NCBI GenBank assembly: GCA_959599615.1
Contig: CAUGKA010000002.1
Span: 1 to 31,014 of the forward strand
Origin: an uncultured Collinsella sp.
Lineage (GTDB): Bacteria > Actinomycetota > Coriobacteriia > Coriobacteriales > Coriobacteriaceae
DNA: 31,014 nucleotides
Reading direction: 5' to 3'
Shown: positions 23,200 to 30,915 of the stretch, piece after piece
Layout: every line of letters begins with the position of its first letter
Position numbering within the stretch: the stretch's first letter is position 1
Position numbers and translations under genes: made by a program
Notes under the pieces: model-generated
What the model was told of the DNA's origin: nothing
What the model saw: the letters and a program-made list of their open reading frames with translations, nothing else
The model's database searches: none

Positions 23200-24042
23200 C
23201 TAGGCGAGGGCGGCCATGATGGTGTGGGCGACGCCGTCGTGGTCGTTGTCGTATCCGGTGACGGCGTCGGCGGCCTCGCGGTCTTCGGGCTCGGCGTTGA
23301 TCATGGCCATGCCGTGGCCCGCTGCCTGCAGCATGGGGATGTCGTTGATGTTGTCGCCGAACGCCCAGGCGTCGGCGAGACGCTCGCCCAGGTGCTCGCA
23401 TAGCCACGTGAGGGCCGTTCCCTTGGTGGCGCCCTCACCCATGACCTCGATATTCATGGCGTACGAACGCGTGACCTCAATGCCTCCGAGCGTGTCGAGC
23501 TCAGCCGCGATGGCGTCGCGATCGGCCGGGTCGTGCCAGTACATGGCGATGCGTTCGAGCGTCTCGACCCCGTCGATTTTGCTGTCGATATCCATGTCGA
23601 TCGGCGTTCGCGTGCGCTTGAGCGAAGCCGCGATGTGAGGATCGCCGCCACAGAATTCGTCCAGGCGCGTGTAGAGCGAGCGGGGGAGGAAACACTGCCC
23701 ATCGGCGAAAATGTCGAAGGTCACATCGTGGCAAGCGGCGATGCGATGGATGCGATGGGCGATACCGCGGTCGAGCGGTCGGCTCAAGATGCACGTGGCG
23801 CGTGAGGCATCGGTAGGCACATCCTCGTCGAGCTGCCAGACGCTGGCACCATTGGCGCAGACCGCGTAGTGTACGGCAGGATGGGCGAGGATGGGCTCAA
23901 AGATGCCCGACAGCGGACGTCCTGTGCACGGTACAAACTCAATGCCGCGACGTGCGAGCTCGTCGAGCATCGCCCAGGTGGCGTCACTCATCCGCTTGTC
24001 ACTCGTCAACAGCGTTCCATCCATATCGGAAAAAACAATCAT
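23200..24042 (-). CDS. Cof-type HAD family hydrolase
   Basis: A second HAD-superfamily phosphatase with a C2 cap, 280 residues. Motif I is DMDGT with D6 and D8, motif II is CTGRPLSG near 39, and the C-terminal motif is FGDNINDIPMLQAAGHGMAM near 237. The natural substrate is unknown. AAAGGA precedes the ATG. It lies downstream of the citrate synthase terminator (24068-24106), with only about 25 bases for its own promoter between that hairpin and the gene, so it may depend on read-through. It converges on the other HAD gene. Confidence 0.9.
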   Translation of the reverse strand: MIVFSDMDGTLLTSDKRMSDATWAMLDELARRGIEFVPCTGRPLSGIFEPILAHPAVHYAVCANGASVWQLDEDVPTDASRATCILSRPLDRGIAHRIHRIAACHDVTFDIFADGQCFLPRSLYTRLDEFCGGDPHIAASLKRTRTPIDMDIDSKIDGVETLERIAMYWHDPADRDAIAAELDTLGGIEVTRSYAMNIEVMGEGATKGTALTWLCEHLGERLADAWAFGDNINDIPMLQAAGHGMAMINAEPEDREAADAVTGYDNDHDGVAHTIMAALA

Positions 24043-24067
24043 TCGATGCAGTCCTTTCTGCTGGCAT

Positions 24068-24106
24068 AAAAAGCGTGGCCGAGGGCGGTGATGCCCTGGC
24101 CACGCT
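24068..24106 (-). terminator. intrinsic terminator of the citrate synthase gene
   Basis: On the minus strand a 9-bp outer stem (24072-24080 with 24098-24106), a one-base bulge and a 5-bp inner stem with a 6-base loop run into five T's. It begins 23 bases after the citrate synthase stop. Confidence 0.9.
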
Positions 24107-24129
24107 CGAGTTCTATAACGGTCCGCGTC

Positions 24130-25548
24130 CTAGCGGTCGGCGAGCGGCTTGTACTCCAGCGGCTCGATCACCGGACGGTATGCCGGGCGAATGATGCGAT
24201 GTGCGCAGAAGAGCTCTTCCATGCGGTGTGCCGACCAGCCTGCCATGCGGGCGACGGCGAATAGCGGCGTAAAGAGCGTCTCGGGCACGCCGAGCATCTT
24301 GTAGATAAAGCCCGTGTACAGGTCGATGTTGGCGCAGATGGGCTTGGTCATGCCGTGGTCGCGCATCACCTGCGGTGCCAGGCGCTCGATGCGCTCGATG
24401 AGCGCGAACTCATCGCCCAGGTCCTTCTTGGCGGCAAGCGTGCGCGCGTAATGGCGGCACACCTCGGCGCGCGGGTCGCTCAGCGTGTAGACGGCGTGGC
24501 CCATACCGTAGATGAGACCCGTGCCGTCGAAGGCCTGCTTGTCGAGGATCTTGCCCAGGTAGGCCGCGACCTCGTCCTCGTCCTCCCAGTTGGAAACATG
24601 CGCGCGGATGTCCTCGTGCATAGACACGACCTTGGCATTGGCACCGCCGTGGCGCGGGCCCTTGAGCGAGCCGATAGCCGCGGCGTAGGCGGAATACGGG
24701 TCGGTGGCCGAAGACGACAGCACGCGGCAAGCGAAGGTGGAGTTGTTGCCGCCGCCGTGCTCGGCATGCAGCATGAGCATAACGTCGAGCAGCATGGCTT
24801 CGTCGCGGGTGAACGCCATGCCGCCGCGCAGGACCTGTAGGATGGTCTCGGCGGTGGAGAGACCGGGCGTGGGGTGCGGCACGTGAACCTCGGAGCCGCG
24901 AAGCTTAGCGATCGAGGCCATGTGCGCGAAGGCGGCGATGCGCGGGAGACGTGCGAGCATGGAAATGGCGACGTCGATTTCGTGCTCGGGCGTGATCACG
25001 TCTGGTTCGGCATCGAAGGCGTAGAGCAGCAGCACGGCGCGCTGGAGCACGTTCATGATGCTCGACGACACCGTGGTCATAGGGAACTCTTTGACGTACT
25101 CGTCGCTCAGATGTCTAAAGGCGCCCAGGCGCTCGCAAAAGCCGTCGAGCTCTTCCTTGTTGGGCAGCGAACCCGTGATAAGCAGATAGGCGACTTCCTC
25201 GTAGCCGTAGCGATTCTCGGCCTGGGCATTGTTGACCAGATCCTCGATGCTGTAGCCGCGAAGCGTGAGCTTGCCCTGATCGGGCACGACCTTTCCGTCG
25301 ACCTTGTTGTAGCCGTGCACATCCGAGATGCGAGTGAGGCCCGCGACCACGCCCGAGCCGTCGGCATTGCGCAGGCCGCGCTTGACATTGTGCTCAACAA
25401 ACAGGCCCTCGTCATAAGGGTCGGTCGGCAGGCCGTGGTAGAGGCTTTCGCTCTCAGGCGAAATCTGGCGGCTTGCTTCGTAATCCAGAACCAGGCGGCT
25501 CAAGTGGTCATCGAAGCGGTAATAGATTTTCTTGGCGTCGTAGGCCAT
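24130..25548 (-). CDS. citrate synthase
   Basis: Condenses acetyl-CoA with oxaloacetate to citrate, probably for glutamate synthesis in an anaerobe with a partial citric acid cycle. The 472-residue protein carries the catalytic triad H264 (LHAEHGGG), H351 (YGMGHAVY) and D409 (ANIDLYTG), plus PRHGGAN at 298-304. It is longer than the usual 370-430 residues because of an N-terminal extension of about 50 residues (MAYDAKKIYYRFDDH and on). GGAGAGGAG precedes the ATG. It follows an ACT-domain gene by 77 bases, likely on one transcript. Confidence 0.94.
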   Translation of the reverse strand: MAYDAKKIYYRFDDHLSRLVLDYEASRQISPESESLYHGLPTDPYDEGLFVEHNVKRGLRNADGSGVVAGLTRISDVHGYNKVDGKVVPDQGKLTLRGYSIEDLVNNAQAENRYGYEEVAYLLITGSLPNKEELDGFCERLGAFRHLSDEYVKEFPMTTVSSSIMNVLQRAVLLLYAFDAEPDVITPEHEIDVAISMLARLPRIAAFAHMASIAKLRGSEVHVPHPTPGLSTAETILQVLRGGMAFTRDEAMLLDVMLMLHAEHGGGNNSTFACRVLSSSATDPYSAYAAAIGSLKGPRHGGANAKVVSMHEDIRAHVSNWEDEDEVAAYLGKILDKQAFDGTGLIYGMGHAVYTLSDPRAEVCRHYARTLAAKKDLGDEFALIERIERLAPQVMRDHGMTKPICANIDLYTGFIYKMLGVPETLFTPLFAVARMAGWSAHRMEELFCAHRIIRPAYRPVIEPLEYKPLADR

Positions 25549-25625
25549 GCGCGCTCCTCTCCGGGCCGCATCGGGGTGACTTGCATGGGCATGCGCGCGT
25601 CAGGCTATCCCCAGCGGCTTGTTCG

Positions 25626-25913
25626 CTACAGGCGGTACATAAAGTTAAAGACGTCCTCGCGCTGGATGGACACGTTGACGCCCGAAAGCTCGCCGGCCTC
25701 GGCCAGCGCCTTCTGCAGCTCGGCGAAGTCGAGCTTAGACTCGGCGGTGTCGGCCAGCATGGTCATGGTGAAGATGTCCTCGATAATGGACTGCGTGATG
25801 TCGCGGATGTCGACGTTGGCCTCGCCAAGAACACGGGTGACGCCGGCGACGATACCGGGGCGGTTCTTGCCAAGGACGGTGATGACGATGCGGGAGGACG
25901 AGATCTCGGCCAT
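25626..25913 (-). CDS. ACT domain protein, UPF0237 family
   Basis: A 95-residue protein made of two ACT-like halves, with the family start RIVITVLGKNRPGIVAGVTRVLGEANVDIRDITQSI and the end REDVFNFMYRL. ACT domains sense amino acids or similar ligands, and this type resembles GcvR. AAAGGG precedes the ATG. In many bacteria its neighbour is the UPF0210 (PFL) protein; here the gene downstream is citrate synthase instead. A regulatory link to citrate or glutamate metabolism is a guess from that adjacency. Confidence 0.9.
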   Translation of the reverse strand: MAEISSSRIVITVLGKNRPGIVAGVTRVLGEANVDIRDITQSIIEDIFTMTMLADTAESKLDFAELQKALAEAGELSGVNVSIQREDVFNFMYRL

Positions 25914-25959
25914 GGGAAACCCTTTCGCGTGGTTGCGGCGCGCGGGGGCGCTCCGCTAC

Positions 25960-25982
25960 GGTACAGTGTTCATCATTGTACC
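25960..25982. promoter_or_regulatory. inverted repeat at the ACT-citrate synthase promoter
   Basis: GGTACAGTG (25960-25968) and CATTGTACC (25974-25982) are complementary with one G-U around TTCAT. On the minus strand TACAAT (25980-25975) is a candidate -10 within it, 62 bases before the ACT start; no -35 was found. Overlap of palindrome and -10 suggests a repressor site. Confidence 0.4.
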
Positions 25983-26109
25983 TGTCTGGCGCCAAAAGGG
26001 GTGTGCTTACTGCGGCGTTACACGTCTGCAACATGAGCGTAAGGGGGAAGGCCGTACGGGGAAGAGCCGTCTGGCGCGTGTCCGGCTCGTGTTGGGTTGA
26101 TTTCCGATC

Positions 26110-26172
26110 TCAGCCGAACACATTGAGCGGACAGGCCGTTCCCGCAGTCAGCCGAACGCCTCCGACGGCTGA
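26110..26172. repeat. TCAGCCGAAC direct repeat with an adjoining inverted copy
   Basis: TCAGCCGAAC occurs at 26110-26119 and 26148-26157, 38 bases apart; CGGCTGA at 26166-26172 is the inverse of the first seven bases of the second copy. Such clustered repeats beside a tyrosine recombinase gene resemble recombinase arm sites, but no core site could be assigned. Confidence 0.4.
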
Positions 26173-26309
26173 TTCCGAACTGGAAGCGGAGGGCATCCCC
26201 GCCCTTCGGTAGGGGATACCGCTCCGCGGCGCATGCCGCGGGCGGCGCCCCTATCGGACCACCGTGACCTCAGTTGGGATGGGCCCAGCACTGCCGCGTA
26301 CTCGGTGAG

Positions 26310-27035
26310 CTAGAGCCAACTGTTCGTCTTCACGTCGCGTATGGCGATATTTCGGTCGTCCGGCTCGGTGATGCCGTAGCCGAACGCCTGGAGCGTCTCG
26401 ATGGACTCCTGGATCCTCTGTTGGAACATGGGACCCGGATCGACCCTCGGCCCGAGGTGCCCGCGCCAAAGGCACGGCGTGGCGCGCAGCATGTTATGGA
26501 TTTTGGAGATGGGCTCGATGTCGGCGTAGACGTTGAGCGTCGCCATGGCGTCCTTGTGGCCGAGGATCGATTGGAGCGCCTTGATATCGCCGCCTTGGCG
26601 GATCCACTGCGTTGCGAACGTGTGGCGAAGGCCGTGGAACGTGATCAGATCGTCGTTGGTGCCCATGAGGCCGTTGGTCTCCGAGAACGTCTTGAACGCC
26701 CTGCGGATATAGCTTGTCGTCGCGAAGGTCGCGCCCGGCTCCGACAGGATGTAGCAGTCCCCGATCTCGACCGCCCCGGTAAGGCCGCGCAAGCGCAGCT
26801 TTCCGCAGTCGATCTCGTGGGTCTCCTTCAGGAAGGGGAGTAGGCCGACCGGGTCGATGGGGATACCCCTGGCGTCATGGGTCTTGGTGTCCTTGATGAA
26901 CGAACCCATTCCCTTCGCGTACGCCACCGAGTGTCTGATCGAGATCAGGCCCGTCTCGAAATCCACATCGCACCACCGAAGGCCGCAGACCTCGCCGATT
27001 CGCATCCCCGTGTGCAGGGCGAGTACGACCGCCCT
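26310..27035 (-). pseudogene. tyrosine recombinase, N-terminus lost, catalytic domain intact
   Basis: From RAVVLALHTGMRIGE onward this is a phage-type integrase catalytic domain with the full residue set. Counting from the first ATG (27005) these are R2, K41, H124-x-x-R127, H150 and nucleophile Y160, with the FHGLRHTFATQ and LGHKDAMATLNVY motifs. The DNA-binding N-terminal domain, about 150-180 residues in such enzymes, is missing. Its place is taken by an XRE gene whose TAG stop is the codon directly before R of RAVV, in the same frame. No ribosome binding site precedes 27005. It is probably inactive, or expressed only by read-through or reinitiation. Confidence 0.85.
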
Positions 27036-27287
27036 CTAATCCTCGGCGGACCAATCGAGTCCGAACTCCTTTCGGGCATCCTCTTCGCTCATGACTTCGA
27101 GAAGGTCTCCGGGTTGGCAACGAAGGGCGAGGCATAGCTGCTCGAGTGTGTTGAAGCGAATGCCGCGAATATGCCCTTTTTTAATACGGGACAGGTTCAC
27201 GGGCGTGGTTCCAATCCTTTCGGCAAGTTCGTTCGAGGAAATCTTTCGCTCGGCCATGATCTTGTCGAGGCGAACAATTACGGGCAT
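27036..27287 (-). CDS. XRE family HTH regulator, YozG type
   Basis: An 83-residue Cro/CI-like DNA-binding protein. The helix-turn-helix covers about residues 17-43 (SSNELAERIGTTPVNLSRIKKG), followed by RFNTLEQLCLALRCQPGDLLE, the typical end of the short regulators paired with DUF2975 proteins. AAGGAA precedes the ATG. It begins nine bases after the DUF2975 gene ends, on the same strand, so the two form one operon. Its stop codon abuts the recombinase remnant in frame. Likely target: the inverted repeat in the promoter of its own operon. Confidence 0.9.
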   Translation of the reverse strand: MPVIVRLDKIMAERKISSNELAERIGTTPVNLSRIKKGHIRGIRFNTLEQLCLALRCQPGDLLEVMSEEDARKEFGLDWSAED

Positions 27288-27296
27288 GGCGTTTCC

Positions 27297-27809
27297 TTAC
27301 GCAATCTCGTCGGAGTCGAGGTACAGCTCTCGGGCGTACAAGAAGAGCTGGGAAAGCATGAACAGGACGATGCCGAGAACCAGAGAGGTCCAATCGAATG
27401 ATGAAGCGATCTCTTGGGCGCCGACGGCCCCCTCGCCGCCAAACATCGAAACGGAGGTTTTGAGTGAGCCGGCGTAGAGGCTGGTGGCAGCTTGAACAAC
27501 GAAGAGAATACCGAGCACCTTCAAGCATGTCGCAGACCCTTTCTTGAAGGGGTCTCCGCTCTTGATCGTCCACACGAGAACGGCGCTGAGGATGGTCGTA
27601 GCGATACCGATGACGGCAGGGACCAATGTCGAGATCGCAAGGGCTGGATACGCGGGGGAGTCTGCAATTACAGGGTTGTCGAGCACTTCGATTGCTGGCT
27701 TTAAGGAGAACGCCACTTGTGCGATGGCGGTGGCGCAAAGGGTCGCAGAGGCTATCGCACATGCGATGCGGAAGGAATGAAGCCGGGGAGTGCGATTGTC
27801 GGAACTCAT
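27297..27809 (-). CDS. DUF2975 membrane protein
   Basis: A 170-residue integral membrane protein with four predicted helices near residues 13-35, 56-80, 95-115 and 140-158. The loop SGDPFKKGSATCLKVLG (84-100) is the DUF2975 hallmark of Gly-x-Pro-Phe before the third helix, and the end (YARELYLDSDEIA) is typical too. Genes of this family are commonly followed by a short XRE regulator, as here. The function is unknown; a membrane sensor or antagonist of the XRE protein is a reasonable guess. GGAGG precedes the ATG. Confidence 0.85.
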   Translation of the reverse strand: MSSDNRTPRLHSFRIACAIASATLCATAIAQVAFSLKPAIEVLDNPVIADSPAYPALAISTLVPAVIGIATTILSAVLVWTIKSGDPFKKGSATCLKVLGILFVVQAATSLYAGSLKTSVSMFGGEGAVGAQEIASSFDWTSLVLGIVLFMLSQLFLYARELYLDSDEIA

Positions 27810-27846
27810 AATAACCTCCGAATAATTTAAAAAACTCAGGTTACTT

Positions 27847-27881
27847 TTTAACAGTTTATGTTAAATTGACTTTGCCGGCAA
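27847..27881 (-). promoter_or_regulatory. candidate DUF2975-XRE promoter with overlapping operator
   Basis: On the minus strand TTGCCG (27881-27876) and TAAACT (27858-27853) are 17 bases apart, each matching the consensus at 4 of 6. A perfect inverted repeat, TTTAACA-5-TGTTAAA (27847-27865), covers the -10 and probable start point near 27846. The -35 lies within the palindrome TTGCCGGCAA (27872-27881), so it also reads on the plus strand toward the divergent ABC genes. Confidence 0.5.
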
Positions 27882-27888
27882 GTAATAA

Positions 27889-27911
27889 GGGCCGAGCATT
27901 TTGTTCGGCCC
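27889..27911 (+). other. hairpin before the ABC permease gene
   Basis: Bases 27889-27897 pair with 27903-27911 (9 bp, one G-U) around ATTTT, 33 bases before the permease start. No T-run follows on either strand. It is a possible leader structure or an insulator between the divergent operons. Confidence 0.45.
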
Positions 27912-27944
27912 CTCTGTTCCGACTGGATGAGGTTAAGGTTGGCG

Positions 27945-30167
27945 ATGAATATGCTCAAAATCTCGAAGGCGATCTTTAGGTCGCTTCTCTCCTCCAGGTC
28001 GCTCTGTGTTGTCGTTGTTGCGTTGATGGTTCTTTGTGCTCTGCCCGTCTTCAGGAGCGCGGCTGGCATCGACGGACGGGTCGAATACCTCGAGTCGGGA
28101 ATAACCCGTGTTGAGCAGGAATTGTCAGCATCCTATGCGGATGCGCTTGTGAATGCGGGGGAGGACGGTGTCTATACCTCTTCATCAAGCATGCCCGCGC
28201 TTCTGTACCCTCTTGCCGCGGGACGTCTTATCTTGGCACCGCTCTCTCCCCTACTTCCGTTTCTGCAGATATCGGATGGAGAGTACGCCTATTATGACGG
28301 ATCGAAGGAGTACTTGCTATGGGTCGCAACGGCCGTTGCCGTCTCGTTCCTTGCCGCGCGTCTTAACAAACGTGAAAAGCTCATCATCCAGGCACCGATG
28401 GGCGAGCTGGGTAGACTTGTTGCATCGAGCGTATGGGCGAGTGTTTTTGCAATGCTTGCCGTCCTCGCCATCAATCTTCCAGGGATAATCGCCGCGCTTG
28501 TGAAGAATGGCCCAGGCTCGCCGTTCTATCCGATAGGCTACATTCAATATGCGACTCCGGTTATCAAACCGGCTTGGCTGGTGTTCGCGCAGACGGCCAT
28601 CTTGCAATTCTTGGTGGCAGCGTTCATCTCGCTTGTCGTTCACCTTGCCGTGAAGATTGCCAATAACCCTACGCTTGGAATCGTGTTCGTATGTGCCCTG
28701 ATGGGGGTGACGATGGTTCCCGGGTATTACGGAAGATCCATCGCTTTACGTGAGTTCGCCCTGTTGAATCCCCTTACGTATGCGAACACTGAGTTGACCG
28801 TCGGCGCCTATAGCCCGTACCCGACAACGCAGATAGTGAATCTGCCTGGACTTTGCTTCGAGCGTGGCGCGATTGCCCTCGTATGCGCAATCGGGATCGA
28901 GGTGCTGGCAATTAGCCTGCTTTGCGTTGCTGGAAAGAGCGGCTGCGCGTGCCCGATATCCCCGATTTGTCTTGAGAGAGGTTCCTTCACTGCATCGAGA
29001 ACGGCAACTCGTTCGAGCGCTTGTGCCTCCGCCGTTGCATACGTAAGAACGATGGGGAAACTGCTCCTGCGTTCTCCTACCCTCGCCGTATGCGCGATTG
29101 CAATGTCGACGACGATGCTGGCCCCGGCTCTGGTCGAGATGTTTTCTGACGCTGATAACGTTTCCGCTGTTCGGTATAGGGATGGGGAGCTCCGTTCAAT
29201 AGATCGGTATCTAGAGCAGAACGCTGCGAATATGGACGTCGAGGGCAAAGCGGCCCTGGAAGACATGCGGGATGCTCTTTCGGGTTTCGTGTACGCGCCT
29301 ATGCCTGCGGAGGGGTTTCGAAGCCTTGCGTCGTACGAGCGCGCTCGAGGTGAGCTGGGCGCGGCAGATGCGACTCTCCTGCAATCGATCGGAATCGAGC
29401 CGGAGACTCCTTCTCGTGCGGAGGCGCGCGCCCTTCTGCTTGAGTCGATCGCGAGCTTGCCGGACCCCAAGGTTTACGAGTTAAGTACGAAGATGCCCCC
29501 ATTAATCCTCCTTTCGTATCTCCAGGCAGCGCTTCCCTCCTTATTTTTGCTGTTGCCCGTGGTTGTCACATCGCTCGCGTGCACCCACCTGCAGTGTCGT
29601 TCCCTTCTGGTTCTCCAGATCCCCGCAACAGCGCATGTGCGTTTTCTGACGGCTGTTGCGCTGGCTCTCCTGCTTGGCTTGGTGCTGCTTTTGGTGTCGA
29701 TGGTTCCCGCTGTCGTTGTGTCCGTGATTAAGAACGGTGCGGGTGGATCGGAGTATCCCGTCGCTCTCATTCGGGCGGGAGCTTCGACAACGTCCACGGT
29801 GGGGGAGGCGGTGTTGTGCAGTATTCCGTTGCTGGTCATGGCATACGGCGTGATTTCCGTCGTCGCTGCGTTGACAGCAGCGATTAGCCGCAACCCCGTT
29901 GTCACCGGAATGGTTTGCGCGGTTCTCTTGGTGTTGGGTTCGTTGAGCGCTCATGTTGAAAGCGTGGGCATGGGCGTCGCGCTGCTGGCTCCATTCGCCT
30001 CGTTTGATCCCGCTTCCCAGGTGGGGACGATTGGGTTCCTTGGGCGAGGGACGAACGCGATGCCTTTTGGAGAGGTCGTCGGCGCATCGGGCGCTCTGCT
30101 GGTGGTCTTGGGCGCCGTATCTCCGTTGATGGTGCGCCTGAGTGTTCCAAAGATCGAAAGGGGATGA
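27945..30167 (+). CDS. ABC transporter permease with internally duplicated membrane domain
   Basis: A 740-residue membrane protein encoded directly before an ABC ATPase, so probably the permease of an exporter or bacteriocin/lantibiotic-type system; the substrate is unknown. It has two homologous halves. Residues 178-200 (LPGIIAALVKNGPG onward) align with 587-609 (VPAVVVSVIKNGAG onward), and 238-252 (IANNPTLGIVFVCAL) with 647-661 (ISRNPVVTGMVCAVL), both offset by 409. Each half has one N-terminal helix, an outside domain and about five more helices. Soluble stretches of about 50 and 110 residues follow helices near 20-38 and 375-397. The ATG at 27945 fits AAGG at 27935-27938; 27927 and 27951 are alternatives. 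Codon use is less biased than in the core genes. Confidence 0.85.
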   Translation: MNMLKISKAIFRSLLSSRSLCVVVVALMVLCALPVFRSAAGIDGRVEYLESGITRVEQELSASYADALVNAGEDGVYTSSSSMPALLYPLAAGRLILAPLSPLLPFLQISDGEYAYYDGSKEYLLWVATAVAVSFLAARLNKREKLIIQAPMGELGRLVASSVWASVFAMLAVLAINLPGIIAALVKNGPGSPFYPIGYIQYATPVIKPAWLVFAQTAILQFLVAAFISLVVHLAVKIANNPTLGIVFVCALMGVTMVPGYYGRSIALREFALLNPLTYANTELTVGAYSPYPTTQIVNLPGLCFERGAIALVCAIGIEVLAISLLCVAGKSGCACPISPICLERGSFTASRTATRSSACASAVAYVRTMGKLLLRSPTLAVCAIAMSTTMLAPALVEMFSDADNVSAVRYRDGELRSIDRYLEQNAANMDVEGKAALEDMRDALSGFVYAPMPAEGFRSLASYERARGELGAADATLLQSIGIEPETPSRAEARALLLESIASLPDPKVYELSTKMPPLILLSYLQAALPSLFLLLPVVVTSLACTHLQCRSLLVLQIPATAHVRFLTAVALALLLGLVLLLVSMVPAVVVSVIKNGAGGSEYPVALIRAGASTTSTVGEAVLCSIPLLVMAYGVISVVAALTAAISRNPVVTGMVCAVLLVLGSLSAHVESVGMGVALLAPFASFDPASQVGTIGFLGRGTNAMPFGEVVGASGALLVVLGAVSPLMVRLSVPKIERG

Positions 30168-30172
30168 TCTCG

Positions 30173-30913
30173 ATGATTGACCTTCAAACGCTGACGATCT
30201 CTTATGGAAAGAAGGTGCTCGTAGATTCGGTGAACGCTGAGTTTGCCCCGGGTACGGTCTACGGTCTCGTCGCTCCGAACGGGCATGGAAAGACGACGTT
30301 GCTGCGTGCGATGGCAGGTTTGCCGGGTCCTCGCGTGGACGGGAGCATCGTTCTGGATGAGGTGCAGGGTACGGGTGCGAGAGAGGTCCGTTCTATGATC
30401 TTCTATGCACCTGGTGAGGGGACGCTGCTGTATCCTGGATTGCGTGCGGAAGATCACCTCAAGATGGTTTGCGATATGTGGCCGCATGCTCGCGATATCG
30501 AAGAGATAGTGGAACAAACGCAGATAGGCGAGTTCGCGAAGATGAGGATCCGCACTCTGAGCCAGGGCATGAAGCAGCAGCTTACCCTGGCGATTGCGTA
30601 TGCGACGGGCGCGCGGTACCTTCTATTAGATGAGCCCATGAACGCGCTCGACCCCAGCAGGGTGGACTTGCATTCCGAGATTCTCAGGAAGCTGGCCGAT
30701 TCTGGTACGTGCATCATCATGTCATCCCACATCTTGGATTCGGTCGATAGGCTGTGCGATGAGATTCTGTTTTTGAAGGATGGGAGGCTCATTAGAAGCA
30801 TTCCGCAAGATGATGCTGCGCCGAAGTCTCCTGGATCCCATTTCGCAAAGCCTGCCGGACGCGCCGAGGGTGTGCTAAGCACGTATCGGCGACTCTACGA
30901 AAAGGGCGGGTAG
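30173..30913 (+). CDS. ABC transporter ATP-binding protein
   Basis: The 246-residue ATPase that powers the preceding permease. It shows Walker A APNGHGKTT (34-42), signature LSQGM (129-133), Walker B YLLLDEP (149-155) and H-loop H186 (MSSH). The Q-loop position reads FYAPGEG without the usual glutamine, a variation seen in some ABC-2 type ATPases. The ATG at 30173 was chosen because AAGGGG at 30158-30163 lies nine bases away; an in-frame ATG at 30164 abuts it. The gene starts within a few bases of the permease stop, so both are co-translated. Confidence 0.93.
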   Translation: MIDLQTLTISYGKKVLVDSVNAEFAPGTVYGLVAPNGHGKTTLLRAMAGLPGPRVDGSIVLDEVQGTGAREVRSMIFYAPGEGTLLYPGLRAEDHLKMVCDMWPHARDIEEIVEQTQIGEFAKMRIRTLSQGMKQQLTLAIAYATGARYLLLDEPMNALDPSRVDLHSEILRKLADSGTCIIMSSHILDSVDRLCDEILFLKDGRLIRSIPQDDAAPKSPGSHFAKPAGRAEGVLSTYRRLYEKGG

Positions 30914-30915
30914 AA

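Larger units (their letters stand above)
25914..26309. other. 396-base non-coding region at the edge of accessory DNA
   Basis: It holds the ACT promoter region with an inverted repeat (25960-25982), a 10-base direct repeat (26110-26119 and 26148-26157), an imperfect stem (26186-26227) and a perfect 7-bp stem with loop GCAT (26224-26241). No tRNA gene or tRNA fragment and no convincing open frame were seen. It lies between core genes and the recombinase remnant, so an attachment site may be here. Confidence 0.5.

Noticed and set aside
24874..26100. 408-codon forward frame opposite citrate synthase and the ACT gene
   Set aside because: Runs through two real genes on the other strand and an intergenic region; no family match and no start signal.
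25983..26309. tRNA gene as integration site of the recombinase
   Set aside because: No cloverleaf or T-loop sequence (GGTTCGANTCC) was found on either strand here.
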